A stretch of DNA of 44,407 nt from an uncultured Candidatus Melainabacteria bacterium (GTDB taxonomy: Bacteria > Cyanobacteriota > Vampirovibrionia > Gastranaerophilales > Gastranaerophilaceae), in assembly GCA_934754425.1 (NCBI GenBank), contig CAKVIN010000019.1:1-44407 (forward strand), in the 5' to 3' direction. The notes beneath the pieces were generated by a model. It did not search any database and was not told where the DNA came from. It saw only the letters and a program-made list of their open reading frames with translations. The position numbers and the translations under genes are program-made. The first letter of the stretch is position 1, and the number at the start of each line of letters is the position of its first letter. Below are positions 25,713 to 35,400 of the stretch, piece after piece.

Positions 25713-25744
25713 ACTATTATCTTATTCAACTGTTACAAACAATT

Positions 25745-26131
25745 CTATAATTTAAAATACTTCCCAATGAAATTTTTTATATTAGTTTTAATATAATGGC
25801 ATGCCTCATAGCATGGCTTTGTTATAACATCAGTTTTTTTAAGAATATCTTTAATTTTACCGTCTTTGAGTTTTCCTACCAAATTTGTTTTGTGCGCATA
25901 ACCGAGTCCGCCGACTAATAAAGCTGTAAATAAGCCCGTTTTAAGAATTGCTCCACCAATTGAAGATTTTTCTTCATCTCCTCGTCCTCTAAAATTTACG
26001 GTATCGCCAATTTCATCCGCATCAAAAGAAGCCGGTTTTGTTAGTTCTTTGTTATTTGTTGTTGCTTGACGTTTTCCGACACTACCGGTTGTTTCTCCAC
26101 CACGACAAAACGCTACATTATAACTATACAT
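25745..26131 (-). CDS. Unknown small protein with one membrane segment
   Basis: I start it at 26131 because GGAGG lies 6-7 nt before that ATG; an in-frame start 16 codons upstream has no such site. The 128 residues include a Gly/Thr-rich N-terminus, a tag-like TVNFRGRGDE near residue 44 and one hydrophobic segment (LKTGLFTALLVGGLGYA, about 60-76), then a basic tail ending FIGKYFKL. No family is recognised. It is divergently arranged with prmA. Confidence 0.55.
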   Translation of the reverse strand: MYSYNVAFCRGGETTGSVGKRQATTNNKELTKPASFDADEIGDTVNFRGRGDEEKSSIGGAILKTGLFTALLVGGLGYAHKTNLVGKLKDGKIKDILKKTDVITKPCYEACHYIKTNIKNFIGKYFKL

Positions 26132-26288
26132 ACTTAACCTCCATAGAGCTTTGTTACACTTCTGCATGTTTAAAAACATGTTTTTTGAAAAAGTTGCGTT
26201 TTTGTTACAAAAATTTACATTTTCCCGAAAATTAAGATTAAATCAATGGTATAATTGACTTAAGAATAAAATAATAGGGATTTTAAAT

Positions 26289-27179
26289 ATGAATAATTAT
26301 TATGAGTTAAAAATAGCGATTAATCCAAATATTGAAGATATTGTATCAGATGTATGTTTTTCAAATTTTGAATGCGAAGGTGTAGTATTAGCTGAAGAAA
26401 CGTATAAAGACTTAGTTATGACAGCGACTACAGAAGGAACATTGAGAGTATTTTTAACTGATTTAACAAATAATCCGATAGAGGTTTTAAAGACTGAAAG
26501 AGCATTACTAAAAGACCGTGGGTTTAGTGATGAAGAACTTGGTAGCTGGGAAATTACTCTTGATGAGAAAGAAAATCAAGATTGGTCAAAGAAATGGAAA
26601 GAAAAATGGACGGTTACACATGTTACTGAAAAAATTGCGGTTGTACCAAGCTGGCTTGATTATGAACCTAAATCTAATGAAATTGTTATTAATTTAGACC
26701 CCGGATGTGCTTTTGGAACTGGAACGCACCAAACAACCCAATTGTGTATGAAAGCTTTAGAAAAATATCTTAAAAAAGGTGATTCTGTTGCTGATATCGG
26801 TACCGGTTCAGGAATACTATCAATTTTAGCGATGAAACTCGGTGCAAGCAAAACTTTTGGTTGTGATATTGATGATACAGTTATTGATGTTTGTAGAGAA
26901 AATGCAAAACTTAATAATGTCGAATGCGTTTTTGAGCTTGGAAGTGCTGATAGTATCAATGAACAATTTGATTTTGTATGCGCTAATATTTTACATAATG
27001 TTTTGGCAGAAATTATGGGTGATTTAAAAAAACTTATGAAAGATAGTGCAAAGATGAGCTTAAGTGGGATTTTAGATGATAAAAAGCAAGTTGTTTTGGA
27101 TGCAATAGAAAAACACGGGCTTAAAATTGTCGATACAATTACTCAAGACCAATGGATATCTTTTGTGGTTGAAAAATAG
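26289..27179 (+). CDS. prmA: Ribosomal protein L11 methyltransferase
   Basis: PrmA trimethylates ribosomal protein L11 using S-adenosylmethionine. The C-terminal SAM domain has the family block DPGCAFGTGTHQTTQLC, motif I VADIGTGSGILSI, the acidic residue in FGCDIDD, and motif IV FVCANILHNVL. The N-terminal part (1-60) is the substrate-recognition domain. At 296 residues it is of normal length. TAGGGA precedes the ATG and a strong terminator follows. Confidence 0.93.
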   Translation: MNNYYELKIAINPNIEDIVSDVCFSNFECEGVVLAEETYKDLVMTATTEGTLRVFLTDLTNNPIEVLKTERALLKDRGFSDEELGSWEITLDEKENQDWSKKWKEKWTVTHVTEKIAVVPSWLDYEPKSNEIVINLDPGCAFGTGTHQTTQLCMKALEKYLKKGDSVADIGTGSGILSILAMKLGASKTFGCDIDDTVIDVCRENAKLNNVECVFELGSADSINEQFDFVCANILHNVLAEIMGDLKKLMKDSAKMSLSGILDDKKQVVLDAIEKHGLKIVDTITQDQWISFVVEK

Positions 27180-27203
27180 TTTAATAAATTAAATTTTATT
27201 TAG

Positions 27204-27244
27204 AAAAAAAGATTATTAGCATATTGCTTAATAATCTTTTTTTT
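27204..27244 (+). terminator. Terminator after prmA
   Basis: GATTATTA and TAATAATC pair around a 10-nt loop and run into eight T. Confidence 0.85.
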
Positions 27245-27333
27245 GTACAATATTATTTTCACTAGCAAAATTTTTCTTTTTCATATTTTAGTATAAAAAA
27301 GAAAAATTATAATGAATTAAGGATAGCAAAAAA

Positions 27334-28938
27334 ATGAATATAAAAGGGATAACCCCTAGCTTTAAGGCTAATTATTACAATTATACAAAAAATGGAAATA
27401 ATATAAAATTAAATCAAATAAAAACAGATAATGCAGAAAATTTGGGAAGTAATCCTATTTTGTTATATAGTCGTGGACAAATTCCAATGACTTATGACGG
27501 ACGATATTATACTGCAAATCTAGAAGAAAATATTGTGGATTACAGCATATATTATCAAGATACAGGTAAGTTTGAAAACGGTGAAGAGTTGGTTCATATA
27601 GATTTTCCGAGATTAGAGCATATGGGATTTATTGCGGAAAAAACTCATAATAATTCACCTTTAGCGCAAACAATTGTAAAAGGTGAAGCGTCAGGAAAAC
27701 TTGTTAAGGTTAAAAAATTATCTGATATAGAACAAAAATTAGAAGAAAATCCTGATTTAGTGAATGAGCCGTTGATTTTACTTGTGGATGACGAAAGAAA
27801 ATTTACGCATTTTCATCCGGAAAATGTGCAGGGGATAATTTTTAAAAACGGAAATCTTGGTCAATTATCCCATGAAGCGAATATTTATAGAATGTATACT
27901 GGCATGGTTTCTTCTGTTTTTGATGAAAAAGTTATTGAAGAGTTGAATAATCGTGTTGGTGAATACGTTACAATATCTAATCAAAATGAACAATTAGACA
28001 TAACTCCTATTTCTAAATTTGAATTAAATGTTGTTGAAAATAGAAAAATTGATGTTCCGCAAATGGATAGTTCGGATAAAATATTGAAGTTTAATGAATG
28101 TACAAAAAATAATTGTGGAAATAAAGCGTATCGTTTATCTTTGTTACACAAGCTTGCAAAAATAGGATTTTTAACAGATGTAACTATTCCAAAGGGATTT
28201 GTTTTACCATATGGTTATTTGGATAATTTGCAGAATTATTTTTTAGGAAATCAGAAACAAAATTTTGCAGAAATGTATCACGATAATAAATATAAAGATG
28301 AATTATTATCAATGTTGGATGAGCATAATATTGACTCTGATTTTATAATAGTGCGTTCAGCTTTTAATGGTGAAGATTTGGCAGGATTTTCTGCAGCCGG
28401 ATTATATGATAGTTGTGTAACTTATAAAGACGATATAGTGCCGACAATAAATCATGTTATAGATTCTAAAGACTCAAAACGAGCTCAAATTGTGAGGGCT
28501 AAACATCAAATTCCGGATAATGCAATATTGCCGTCTATTATAGTAGAAGAATATATACCGGCTGATTATGCTTTTACTATGTATACTAATACCGGTGATA
28601 ATAAAATGTTAATCGAGGTTAGGGAAAATCATGATTTCCAAGAATCAGAACCGGCATTTATTACTTATGATAGAAATAATAATACATTTGAATATTCAGG
28701 AAAAATTTGTTCATCAAGTGATTATTTAGTTGATGATAATTATAAAATTCTAAAACAGAATTTTCACGAAAGTTCTTTGACAAAAAACTTTGATAAATTA
28801 CGTCAGATTTTTAGAAATTTAGTAAACAATGCAGAAAAAATAGAAAAAATATTTGCAAATCCTCAAGATATTGAAGGCGGCATTAAGGATGGTAAATTGT
28901 TCTTGTGGCAGGCAAGAGATATTGTTAAACGAGTGTAA
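27334..28938 (+). CDS. Glucan-water-dikinase-like / PEP-synthase-like protein with N-terminal tag
   Basis: A 534-residue protein. It starts with the tag ITPSFKANYYN (6-16). A beta-rich region comes next (about 40-95), then a phosphohistidine swivel-like domain (KGEASGKLVKV at 116, GIIFKNGNLGQLSHEANIYR with H180). Last is an ATP-grasp domain (KAYRLSLLHKLA, PKGFVLPYG, VRSAFNGEDLAGFSAAGLYDS at 340-360, EEYIPADYAFTMYT, NPQDIEGGIKDGKLFLWQARD). The NGEDL, GLYDS and PQDIEG words are those of alpha-glucan water dikinases. The His domain precedes the ATP domain, as in those enzymes and opposite to PEP synthase. The PEP-binding barrel is absent. It may phosphorylate a glucan such as glycogen; the acceptor is inferred. 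AAGGA precedes the ATG. Confidence 0.75.
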   Translation: MNIKGITPSFKANYYNYTKNGNNIKLNQIKTDNAENLGSNPILLYSRGQIPMTYDGRYYTANLEENIVDYSIYYQDTGKFENGEELVHIDFPRLEHMGFIAEKTHNNSPLAQTIVKGEASGKLVKVKKLSDIEQKLEENPDLVNEPLILLVDDERKFTHFHPENVQGIIFKNGNLGQLSHEANIYRMYTGMVSSVFDEKVIEELNNRVGEYVTISNQNEQLDITPISKFELNVVENRKIDVPQMDSSDKILKFNECTKNNCGNKAYRLSLLHKLAKIGFLTDVTIPKGFVLPYGYLDNLQNYFLGNQKQNFAEMYHDNKYKDELLSMLDEHNIDSDFIIVRSAFNGEDLAGFSAAGLYDSCVTYKDDIVPTINHVIDSKDSKRAQIVRAKHQIPDNAILPSIIVEEYIPADYAFTMYTNTGDNKMLIEVRENHDFQESEPAFITYDRNNNTFEYSGKICSSSDYLVDDNYKILKQNFHESSLTKNFDKLRQIFRNLVNNAEKIEKIFANPQDIEGGIKDGKLFLWQARDIVKRV

Positions 28939-28984
28939 ATACATAGTCGTTTGAGGTGTTTATATTTTTAAATTTTCTTATTCT

Positions 28985-29021
28985 AATTGTTACATTTCTT
29001 CTAAAAGTGTAACAATTTTTG
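28985..29021 (+). terminator. Terminator after the dikinase-like gene
   Basis: AATTGTTACA and TGTAACAATT form a perfect 10-bp stem with a 13-nt loop, followed by TTTTT. Confidence 0.7.
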
Positions 29022-29100
29022 AAGTTTATTGCAAAAATATCTTGAAATAGTATAATCGAATGGAATAGTGTATTACACAATAATGAAGAGGATAAAAAAC

Positions 29101-29331
29101 ATGAGTACATTTGAAAAAGTAAAAAAAGTTGTAGTTGACCAATTAAGCTGCGATGAAGCTTTAGTTACTCCAGAAGCAAGCTTTACAGCTGACTTAGGTG
29201 CTGATTCTTTAGATACAGTTGAATTAGTTATGGCTTTCGAAGAAGAATTCGGTTGCGAAATTCCTGATGAAGAAGCTGAAAAAATTCAAACAGTTCAAGA
29301 TGCAGTTAGCTACATCGATTCACACTCATAG
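29101..29331 (+). CDS. acpP: Acyl carrier protein
   Basis: ACP carries growing fatty acids on a phosphopantetheine arm. The attachment serine is S36 in GADSLDTVELVMAFEEEF. The 76-residue acidic helical protein is of standard size. I start it at the ATG at 29101 with AGAGGA 8 nt upstream; an in-frame ATG 11 codons earlier gives an atypical basic extension. fabF follows 149 nt later in the same direction with a small hairpin between. Confidence 0.96.
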   Translation: MSTFEKVKKVVVDQLSCDEALVTPEASFTADLGADSLDTVELVMAFEEEFGCEIPDEEAEKIQTVQDAVSYIDSHS

Positions 29332-29351
29332 TAAGTTTTGAATTTATATTG

Positions 29352-29384
29352 AGAGGGTGAGGATTTTATATATTTTCGCCCTCT
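29352..29384 (+). promoter_or_regulatory. Intercistronic hairpin between acpP and fabF
   Basis: AGAGGGTGA pairs with TCGCCCTCT (one G-U) around a 15-nt loop, followed by a weak T-rich stretch. It may let acpP be made in excess over fabF by partial termination or mRNA protection. Confidence 0.5.
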
Positions 29385-29480
29385 TCTTATATCTTGAGTA
29401 ATATTATTATTCACAAAGTTAGAGCTAAGATGCCAATATCAAAATTATGTTGGCGGGATATGATTTAAGGGAAAAAGAAT

Positions 29481-30734
29481 ATGACAAAACGTAGAGTTGT
29501 AATAACAGGTATGGGTGCCGTTACTCCTTGTGGTGTTGGAGTTAAGAATTTTTGGAACTCAATGCTTGAAGGTAAAAGTGGTGTATCATTGATAGAATCT
29601 ATTGATACAGAAAAACATACCGTTAAAATTGCAGGAGAAATCAAAGATAAAGATTTTAATCCTGAAGATTATATGTCATCAAAAGATGCAAATAGAATGG
29701 ACAGATTTACTCAGTTCGCAATGGTTGCAGCTGATGAAGCTATTGCAGATGCAGGTATTGATGAAGCCGGCATTGATCCATATAGAATTGGTGTATTAGT
29801 AAGTTCTGCGGCTGGTGGTTTCAAAACATTTGAAAAAAATCACATGGCTATGATTCAAAAAGGACCTACAAAAGGTTCTCCATTCACAGTTCCTATGCTA
29901 ATTGTAGATATGGCATCAGGTAGAATTTCTATGAAACACGGCTATAAAGGTGTTAATAAAGCTGTTGTTTCTGCTTGTGCAACAGGTTCTCATTCAATTG
30001 GTGACGCATTCAGAACTATTCAATATGGCGATGCAGATGTAATGGTTGCCGGTGGTTGCGAAGCTACAATCACAACACTTGGTATTGGTGCATTCACAGC
30101 AGCAAGAACTTTATCAAAGAGAAATGACGAGCCTACAAAAGCATCAAGACCTTATGACAAAGACAGAGATGGTTTTGTAATGGGTGAAGGCGCTGGCGTT
30201 CTTGTTCTTGAAGAATATGAATTTGCTAAAAAACGTGGCGCTCACATTTATGCTGAAATCGTTGGTTATGGTCAATCTGCAGATGCTTATGACATGGTTG
30301 CTCCGGATCCAGAAGGTAATGGCGCTATCAAATCTATGGAATTGGCAATGGCTGATGCCGGTTTGAAACCTGAAGATATTGATTACATCAATCCACACGG
30401 TACAAGTACAGGTTTAGGTGATGTTGCAGAATCTCAAGCTATTGCAAAGATTTTTGGCGATAAAGAAAAGAACCCTAACTTGCTAGTAAGTTCAACAAAG
30501 AGTATGCATGGTCATATGTTAGGTGCAACAGGTGCTGTTGAAGGTATTGTTTGTGTTAAAACAATTATGGAAGGCAAAGTTCCTCCAACAATCAACCTTG
30601 ATAACCAAGATGAACACGTTGCTAATCTTGATTATGTTCCACATAAAGCAAGAGATAAGAAAGTTCATGCAGCACTTTCAAATTCATTTGGATTTGGTGG
30701 TCACAATGCTACTTTAGTTTTTAAAGAAGTTTAG
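29481..30734 (+). CDS. fabF: 3-oxoacyl-ACP synthase II
   Basis: FabF condenses malonyl-ACP with acyl-ACP in fatty acid elongation. The catalytic triad is complete: C166 in SACATGSH, His in NPHGTST and His in MHGHMLGATGA. The N-terminal RRVVITGMGAVTPCG block and C-terminal NSFGFGGHNA loop are standard, and 417 residues is the normal length. A good AAGGG site precedes the ATG. It follows acpP, the usual arrangement, and ends in a strong terminator. Confidence 0.96.
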   Translation: MTKRRVVITGMGAVTPCGVGVKNFWNSMLEGKSGVSLIESIDTEKHTVKIAGEIKDKDFNPEDYMSSKDANRMDRFTQFAMVAADEAIADAGIDEAGIDPYRIGVLVSSAAGGFKTFEKNHMAMIQKGPTKGSPFTVPMLIVDMASGRISMKHGYKGVNKAVVSACATGSHSIGDAFRTIQYGDADVMVAGGCEATITTLGIGAFTAARTLSKRNDEPTKASRPYDKDRDGFVMGEGAGVLVLEEYEFAKKRGAHIYAEIVGYGQSADAYDMVAPDPEGNGAIKSMELAMADAGLKPEDIDYINPHGTSTGLGDVAESQAIAKIFGDKEKNPNLLVSSTKSMHGHMLGATGAVEGIVCVKTIMEGKVPPTINLDNQDEHVANLDYVPHKARDKKVHAALSNSFGFGGHNATLVFKEV

Positions 30735-30751
30735 ATTTAAAAATGAATAAC

Positions 30752-30785
30752 AAAAACACTGGCTTTTTTTAAGCCGGTGTTTTTG
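30752..30785 (+). terminator. Terminator after fabF
   Basis: AAAAACACTGGCTT and AAGCCGGTGTTTTT pair with one G-T around a 5-nt loop, ending in a T tract. Confidence 0.9.
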
Positions 30786-30804
30786 TTTCTTATAAGAACT
30801 TGTA

Positions 30805-31600
30805 ACTTTCACCCAACAACCGCCCCAATGTCTATGTGCATAGTACTTGTCGTCCCACCATTGAGGCGGAGCTAGTAGTTTTTAAAATAATCTTATAATT
30901 ACGACCAAGTAGCCGACAGTTTTGTCTACGTGCGTAGCACTTGTCGTCCCACCATTGAGGCGGAGTTTGTAGTTTTTAAAACAATTTTGTAATTACGACC
31001 AAGTAGCCGACAGTTTTGTCTACGTGCGTAGTACTTGTCGTCCTGCGTTACGTCATTGCGAGCGTATTTCACTTCACTTTCAAATAAGTAGTATAATCTA
31101 CAAGCTAGTAAGTGTAGTGTAAAGCGAAGCAATCCAGTCGTTCTGCTAGTAAGTCTATTTTAAATTTCTAGATTGCCACGAAAATTCTCGGAAACTCATA
31201 TAAAATTACAAAATAAAAATTTCAATTTTCTCGCAATGACGTGGCACACTTGTATTCAAAAGAATGCGCCATACTTGTAATTACGATTACCAACCGTTTT
31301 AAAACAATTTTCCACTTTCAATTTTCCACTTTCCACTTAAAAAAGCTGACCAAATGTCTACGTGTGTAGCACACGTGCGTAGTACTGGTAGTCTCACCAT
31401 TGAGGCGGAGTTTGTAGGTAAGAATATAATCTTGTAGTTTTCACCCAGTAGCCGACAGTTGTGTCTACGTGCGTAGCACACGTGCGTAACACTTGTAGTT
31501 TCACTTTGAGGGTGACTAATAGAGGCAAGATAATCTAGTATTTTTCCAATGTCACCCGACCCAATGTCTACATACGTAGTATCGAAAATGGGATGCATGA
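30805..31600. repeat. Intergenic repeat block, right copy
   Basis: This is the second home of the repeat unit described at 121-888. First-half copies (GCCGAC, then GTCTACGTGCGTAG) start near 30821, 30910, 31005, 31344, 31451 and 31555. The second half (CACCATTGAGGCGGAG) recurs near 30871, 30951 and 31396. A GGGTGAC ... GTCACCC pair (31510-31558) matches one at 709-757. No gene is supported between fabF and the convergent gene at 31658. Confidence 0.8.
31051..31241. repeat. MITE-like element, second copy
   Basis: A 191-bp element with ends CGTCATTGCGAG and CTCGCAATGACG, about 20 bp shorter than the copy at 349-558 and otherwise collinear with it. Similarity continues on both sides, so it moved with its surroundings. 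Confidence 0.75.
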
Positions 31601-31657
31601 TTGGCATCCCATTGCTATTTTATTTCGGCTATATTTCGAAACCTTTTATATCAATTA

Positions 31658-32215
31658 TTAGTTAAGCCCTAATTGATTTCTGTAGAACCCATTGCTTGCA
31701 ATTTTTTGTTCTACTAAGTTATTACCGTTAGAAGAAGCTAAATAAAGTCCGCTTAATTTATCTAATCTTCTTGTTAATCTAGTATCAGGATAAGTTTTTG
31801 AAGCTACTTTAACTCTGTTCCAACAAGAAGCTTCTTTTTGAGTTGCAAGTGTTTCTTCTTCAAGGTTTGCAGTGTATCTAGTATGGTAGCTTTCGTGAGC
31901 GATTAGACAAGCAATTTGTTCAGCAGGAGCATTTCTGTATGCGGAATTAATCATAATGATTTTTGTACCATAGTTGTTGTAAGTACTAACTGCGAATGCG
32001 TTTCTACCGTTAGATACCATGGATAAATCATCGAACTTTATTCTCATACCATATCTTTGAAGATTTCTGAACACATCATTTTCACCTGATTGTTCAAGAA
32101 CTTTTAAAGCTGCGATAACTTTTGTGTCATTTGAAAAATCTGTTACTCTGTAAGCGAATGCTTGACCTACACTGAAAAATAAGAATGCAAATAAAACTAA
32201 TACTACTTTTTTCAC
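31658..32215 (-). CDS. Secreted HExxH protein, probable zinc peptidase
   Basis: The 185-residue product has a classic signal peptide (MKKVVLVLF core, cut after QAFA near residue 21). LIAHESYHTRYT supplies HExxH (H107, E108, H111), and EEETLATQKEASCW shortly after offers a glutamate third ligand (E121 or E128), as in minigluzincin-like peptidases. It likely acts in the periplasm or outside. GGAG is 8 nt before a GTG start. It is a single gene whose 3' end faces the repeat block. Family name not recognised. Confidence 0.65.
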   Translation of the reverse strand: MKKVVLVLFAFLFFSVGQAFAYRVTDFSNDTKVIAALKVLEQSGENDVFRNLQRYGMRIKFDDLSMVSNGRNAFAVSTYNNYGTKIIMINSAYRNAPAEQIACLIAHESYHTRYTANLEEETLATQKEASCWNRVKVASKTYPDTRLTRRLDKLSGLYLASSNGNNLVEQKIASNGFYRNQLGLN

Positions 32216-32484
32216 GATTTATGCTCCTAATCAACTAATATCCAATGCGTTATACTTAATACCTGTGTGTTATGTGAGTATTAACGGCAGTTTTTTCAAA
32301 GTCTTTAGGAGAATGCAGACTTTTGTTAACAAATCTTTATAAATACGTTATTTTTTAAACAAAAACACGTCTGAAAACCGCTTATAGTCTATATGGTTAT
32401 TCCTAAATTAAAGTTTTAAGATATAATAAGAATGTTAAAACTACATGAGGACTATTTTACATTTCTTAATATTTGGAGGAATTT

Positions 32485-35400
32485 ATGAATAAAAAATTAT
32501 GGGCAAAGGCAGGAATTACAATAGCTGGAGTACTTGGTGCAACGTATATTATTTTTTTAGCAGCTCCGCTTTTTGTTAATCCTGTTATTAATAAATATGT
32601 TCCTGAAATTACTAAAAGCATAAAAGATATGACGGGGTTAAATTCAGAACTTGAAGGAGTTACGCTTGTTACAACTCCGAAACTTACTGCTGGCTTGAAG
32701 GTTAAAAAATTTGAGTTACTTGAACCTGATAATAACAAAATTCTTGAAGCTAATAATTTTAAGGTTAAGATGTCACTTCTTCCTATTCTTGCAAGAAAAA
32801 TTGAAGTTGATGTTGTTCAATTAGACCATTTGAGTGCAAATATTTTGGTTAATAAAGATGGAAGTTTTGAGGTTGAAAAATATATTCCTCAAAGTAATGA
32901 AACAGAGGAAGCTGAACCTATGCAGGCTTTACCTTTTGGCTTAAAACTTTCTAATCATCTTCCAAATATTACGATTGGTTCTTATGATGTAACTTTAACG
33001 GATGGAATTGATAAGTATGTAATTAATGGTAATAAAACAGAGATTTCTGATTTTATTTTGAATAAAAGTATTAAGGTAAAAGCTTCCGGTAATGCGGTTT
33101 TGAAGGGTAGAGAACAATTTAATTATAATGTTAAAGTTTTAAATAAAATCATGCCGGAGGTGGAGTTAAATGATTTAGTATTTAATCCAACAGAAAATAA
33201 TACAGAGAAAAAAGAAAATGTAAAAATCGATATTATCAGTATTTTAAAAGGAATTTATGCTAATAATCTTACTGCCAAGGCTGATGCGAATTTAGTTATT
33301 ACAAATGAAGGCATAAAAGGGTATGCGGATTTGAGTAATTTGTCTTTAATAAATCTTCCTAAGAGTAATCTTAAATTAAAATTTAAAGACAAAAATATTG
33401 ATATTGATTCAAATATTTATACTGCAGCAAATGAAGTTTCTAAACTTTACGGTGTTGTTAAAACAGGTAAAAATACAAATATTGATATCAATTTGAAATC
33501 AAAAGTTGAGCTTTCGAATATTTTAAAAATAGTTAAAGATATCGCTTTGATTTTTGATATCAAAGATTTGCAGACATTGAGCGCAAATGGTCGATTAGAT
33601 GCGGATTTTAATATCAAATCTGATTTAAAAACTGTAAAATCTAACGGTTATTTAAAAATTCCAAATGCGGATGTGTATTATGGTTTGTATAAAATCGGGG
33701 TTGACAAAATTAATGCTGATGTAAGTTTGGCTAACAATAATATTGATATTAAAAACATTGGTTTTACGATTTTGAACCAACCGTTAAAATTGTATGGAAC
33801 AGTGACTTCTGATGCTGTGAGTGATTTGCATTTGACTGCAAATAATCTAAGCTTAAAAGGACTTCTTGTAGCAGCAGGACAAGCCGCTTTGATGAAGGAT
33901 AATCAGGTTAATTCCGGTACTGTTTCTATGAAAGCGGATATTCAAGGTAAATTAGACAAGATTAATCCTGTTATTAATCTTAATTTAGCAAATATTAATA
34001 TCAAAAACGTACCGGCATCAACGACTGTTGTCGCACCGGCTACTGCATTAAATATAACTTCTGATGGTAAAACTTTCGGAGGTCAGGCTAATAGCTCTAA
34101 TGTAAAAATAATTAATCCGGCTGCTAAAGTATCTATACCAAGTGTTAGTGCGCAGATTAAAGAAAATGAAATAATTATTTCACAAACACCGGTTACAATT
34201 GAAAAAATCAAAACAACTGTTTCCGGAAAAATTACAAATTATTTAACTGAAAAAATAGGATTAAATTTTGTAACAGCAGGTGATATTAAATCAACTTTAA
34301 CGGGGGATGTTAATATAGCAAAACAAACTTTAAATTTAACTTATGCAACAACAGAAATGTCAACAATAATTATTCCGATGTTTGACAAATCAAAGATGAC
34401 ATTTATGGGAAATATTAAAATTATTGATAGTATGCTAAATCCTGTTCTTAAAGGGAATATAAGTATTCCAACTATAAATATCCCTGAAATTCCTGTAAGC
34501 ATGACAAATACTGATATTAAGTTAGATGGGCAGATTTTAAAAGGTAGTGGAAGTGTTCAAAAATTCACTTCCGGAGGAATTGCTGCAGAAAATCTGGTTG
34601 GTGATTTTTCTTTAAAAGGAGAGAATTTTTATTTGAATAATATAAAAGGGACAGCTTTTGATGGAAAAATCGGCGGAAATATAATTTATAATGTTACAAA
34701 TGCGAAAACAAATGTAGATTTTTCCGGTAGTGGACTAAACGCAGACAAGGCTATTTATGGCGCAGCCGGAATTAAAAACGCACTTTCAGGAACTTTAGGT
34801 TTTGATACAAAATTATCATTAATCGCTGCAGATTATGATGAAATGATGAAATCGCTTAGAGGAAATTTGAGCTTTAATGTCAAAAACGGTTCTTTTGGCG
34901 AAATCGGACGTTTGGATAAATATTTGCAAGCAAATAATATTATGACAAATGTGCTTTTAAAATCAACAATAACTTCTATTCAAAACAGTATTAGAGTTAT
35001 GGATACTGCGAAATTTGATTATTTAGAAGGCAAAATGACTTTCAAAAACGGTTGGGCTGATATAAATCCAATAAAAAGTTCTGGTAGACTTTTAGCGTAT
35101 TATATAACGGGTAAATACAACCTTTTGAATGGCACAACCAATGTTGTGGTATTAGGTAGAATGGATGCACAGCTTGTTGCAAAATTAGGACCTCTAGGAC
35201 AGCTTTCAGCAAACAAATTGCTTTCTTATATTCCAAAATTCGGGACTGCAACAGCAAAAGTAGTAGAAGCTTTAACAACTAATCCAAAAGGTGAAAATAC
35301 AAGTGCAATTCCGGCTTTAACAAGCGGAAGTACAAGTTATGAAGATTTTAAAGTCGTATTTAATGGCGGATTGGAAAGCAAAAGTTCAGTTAAATCATTT

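Noticed and set aside
29068..29100. Longer acpP with an 11-residue N-terminal extension
   Set aside because: The extension is basic, unlike any ACP, and covers the ribosome binding site for the ATG at 29101.
30805..31600. CRISPR array
   Set aside because: Units are irregularly spaced, variable in length and separated by related rather than unique sequence; no cas genes are present.
30926..31607. Minus-strand frames in the right repeat block
   Set aside because: Their peptides repeat the same words (SASMVG, VLRTCAT) because the DNA is repetitive.
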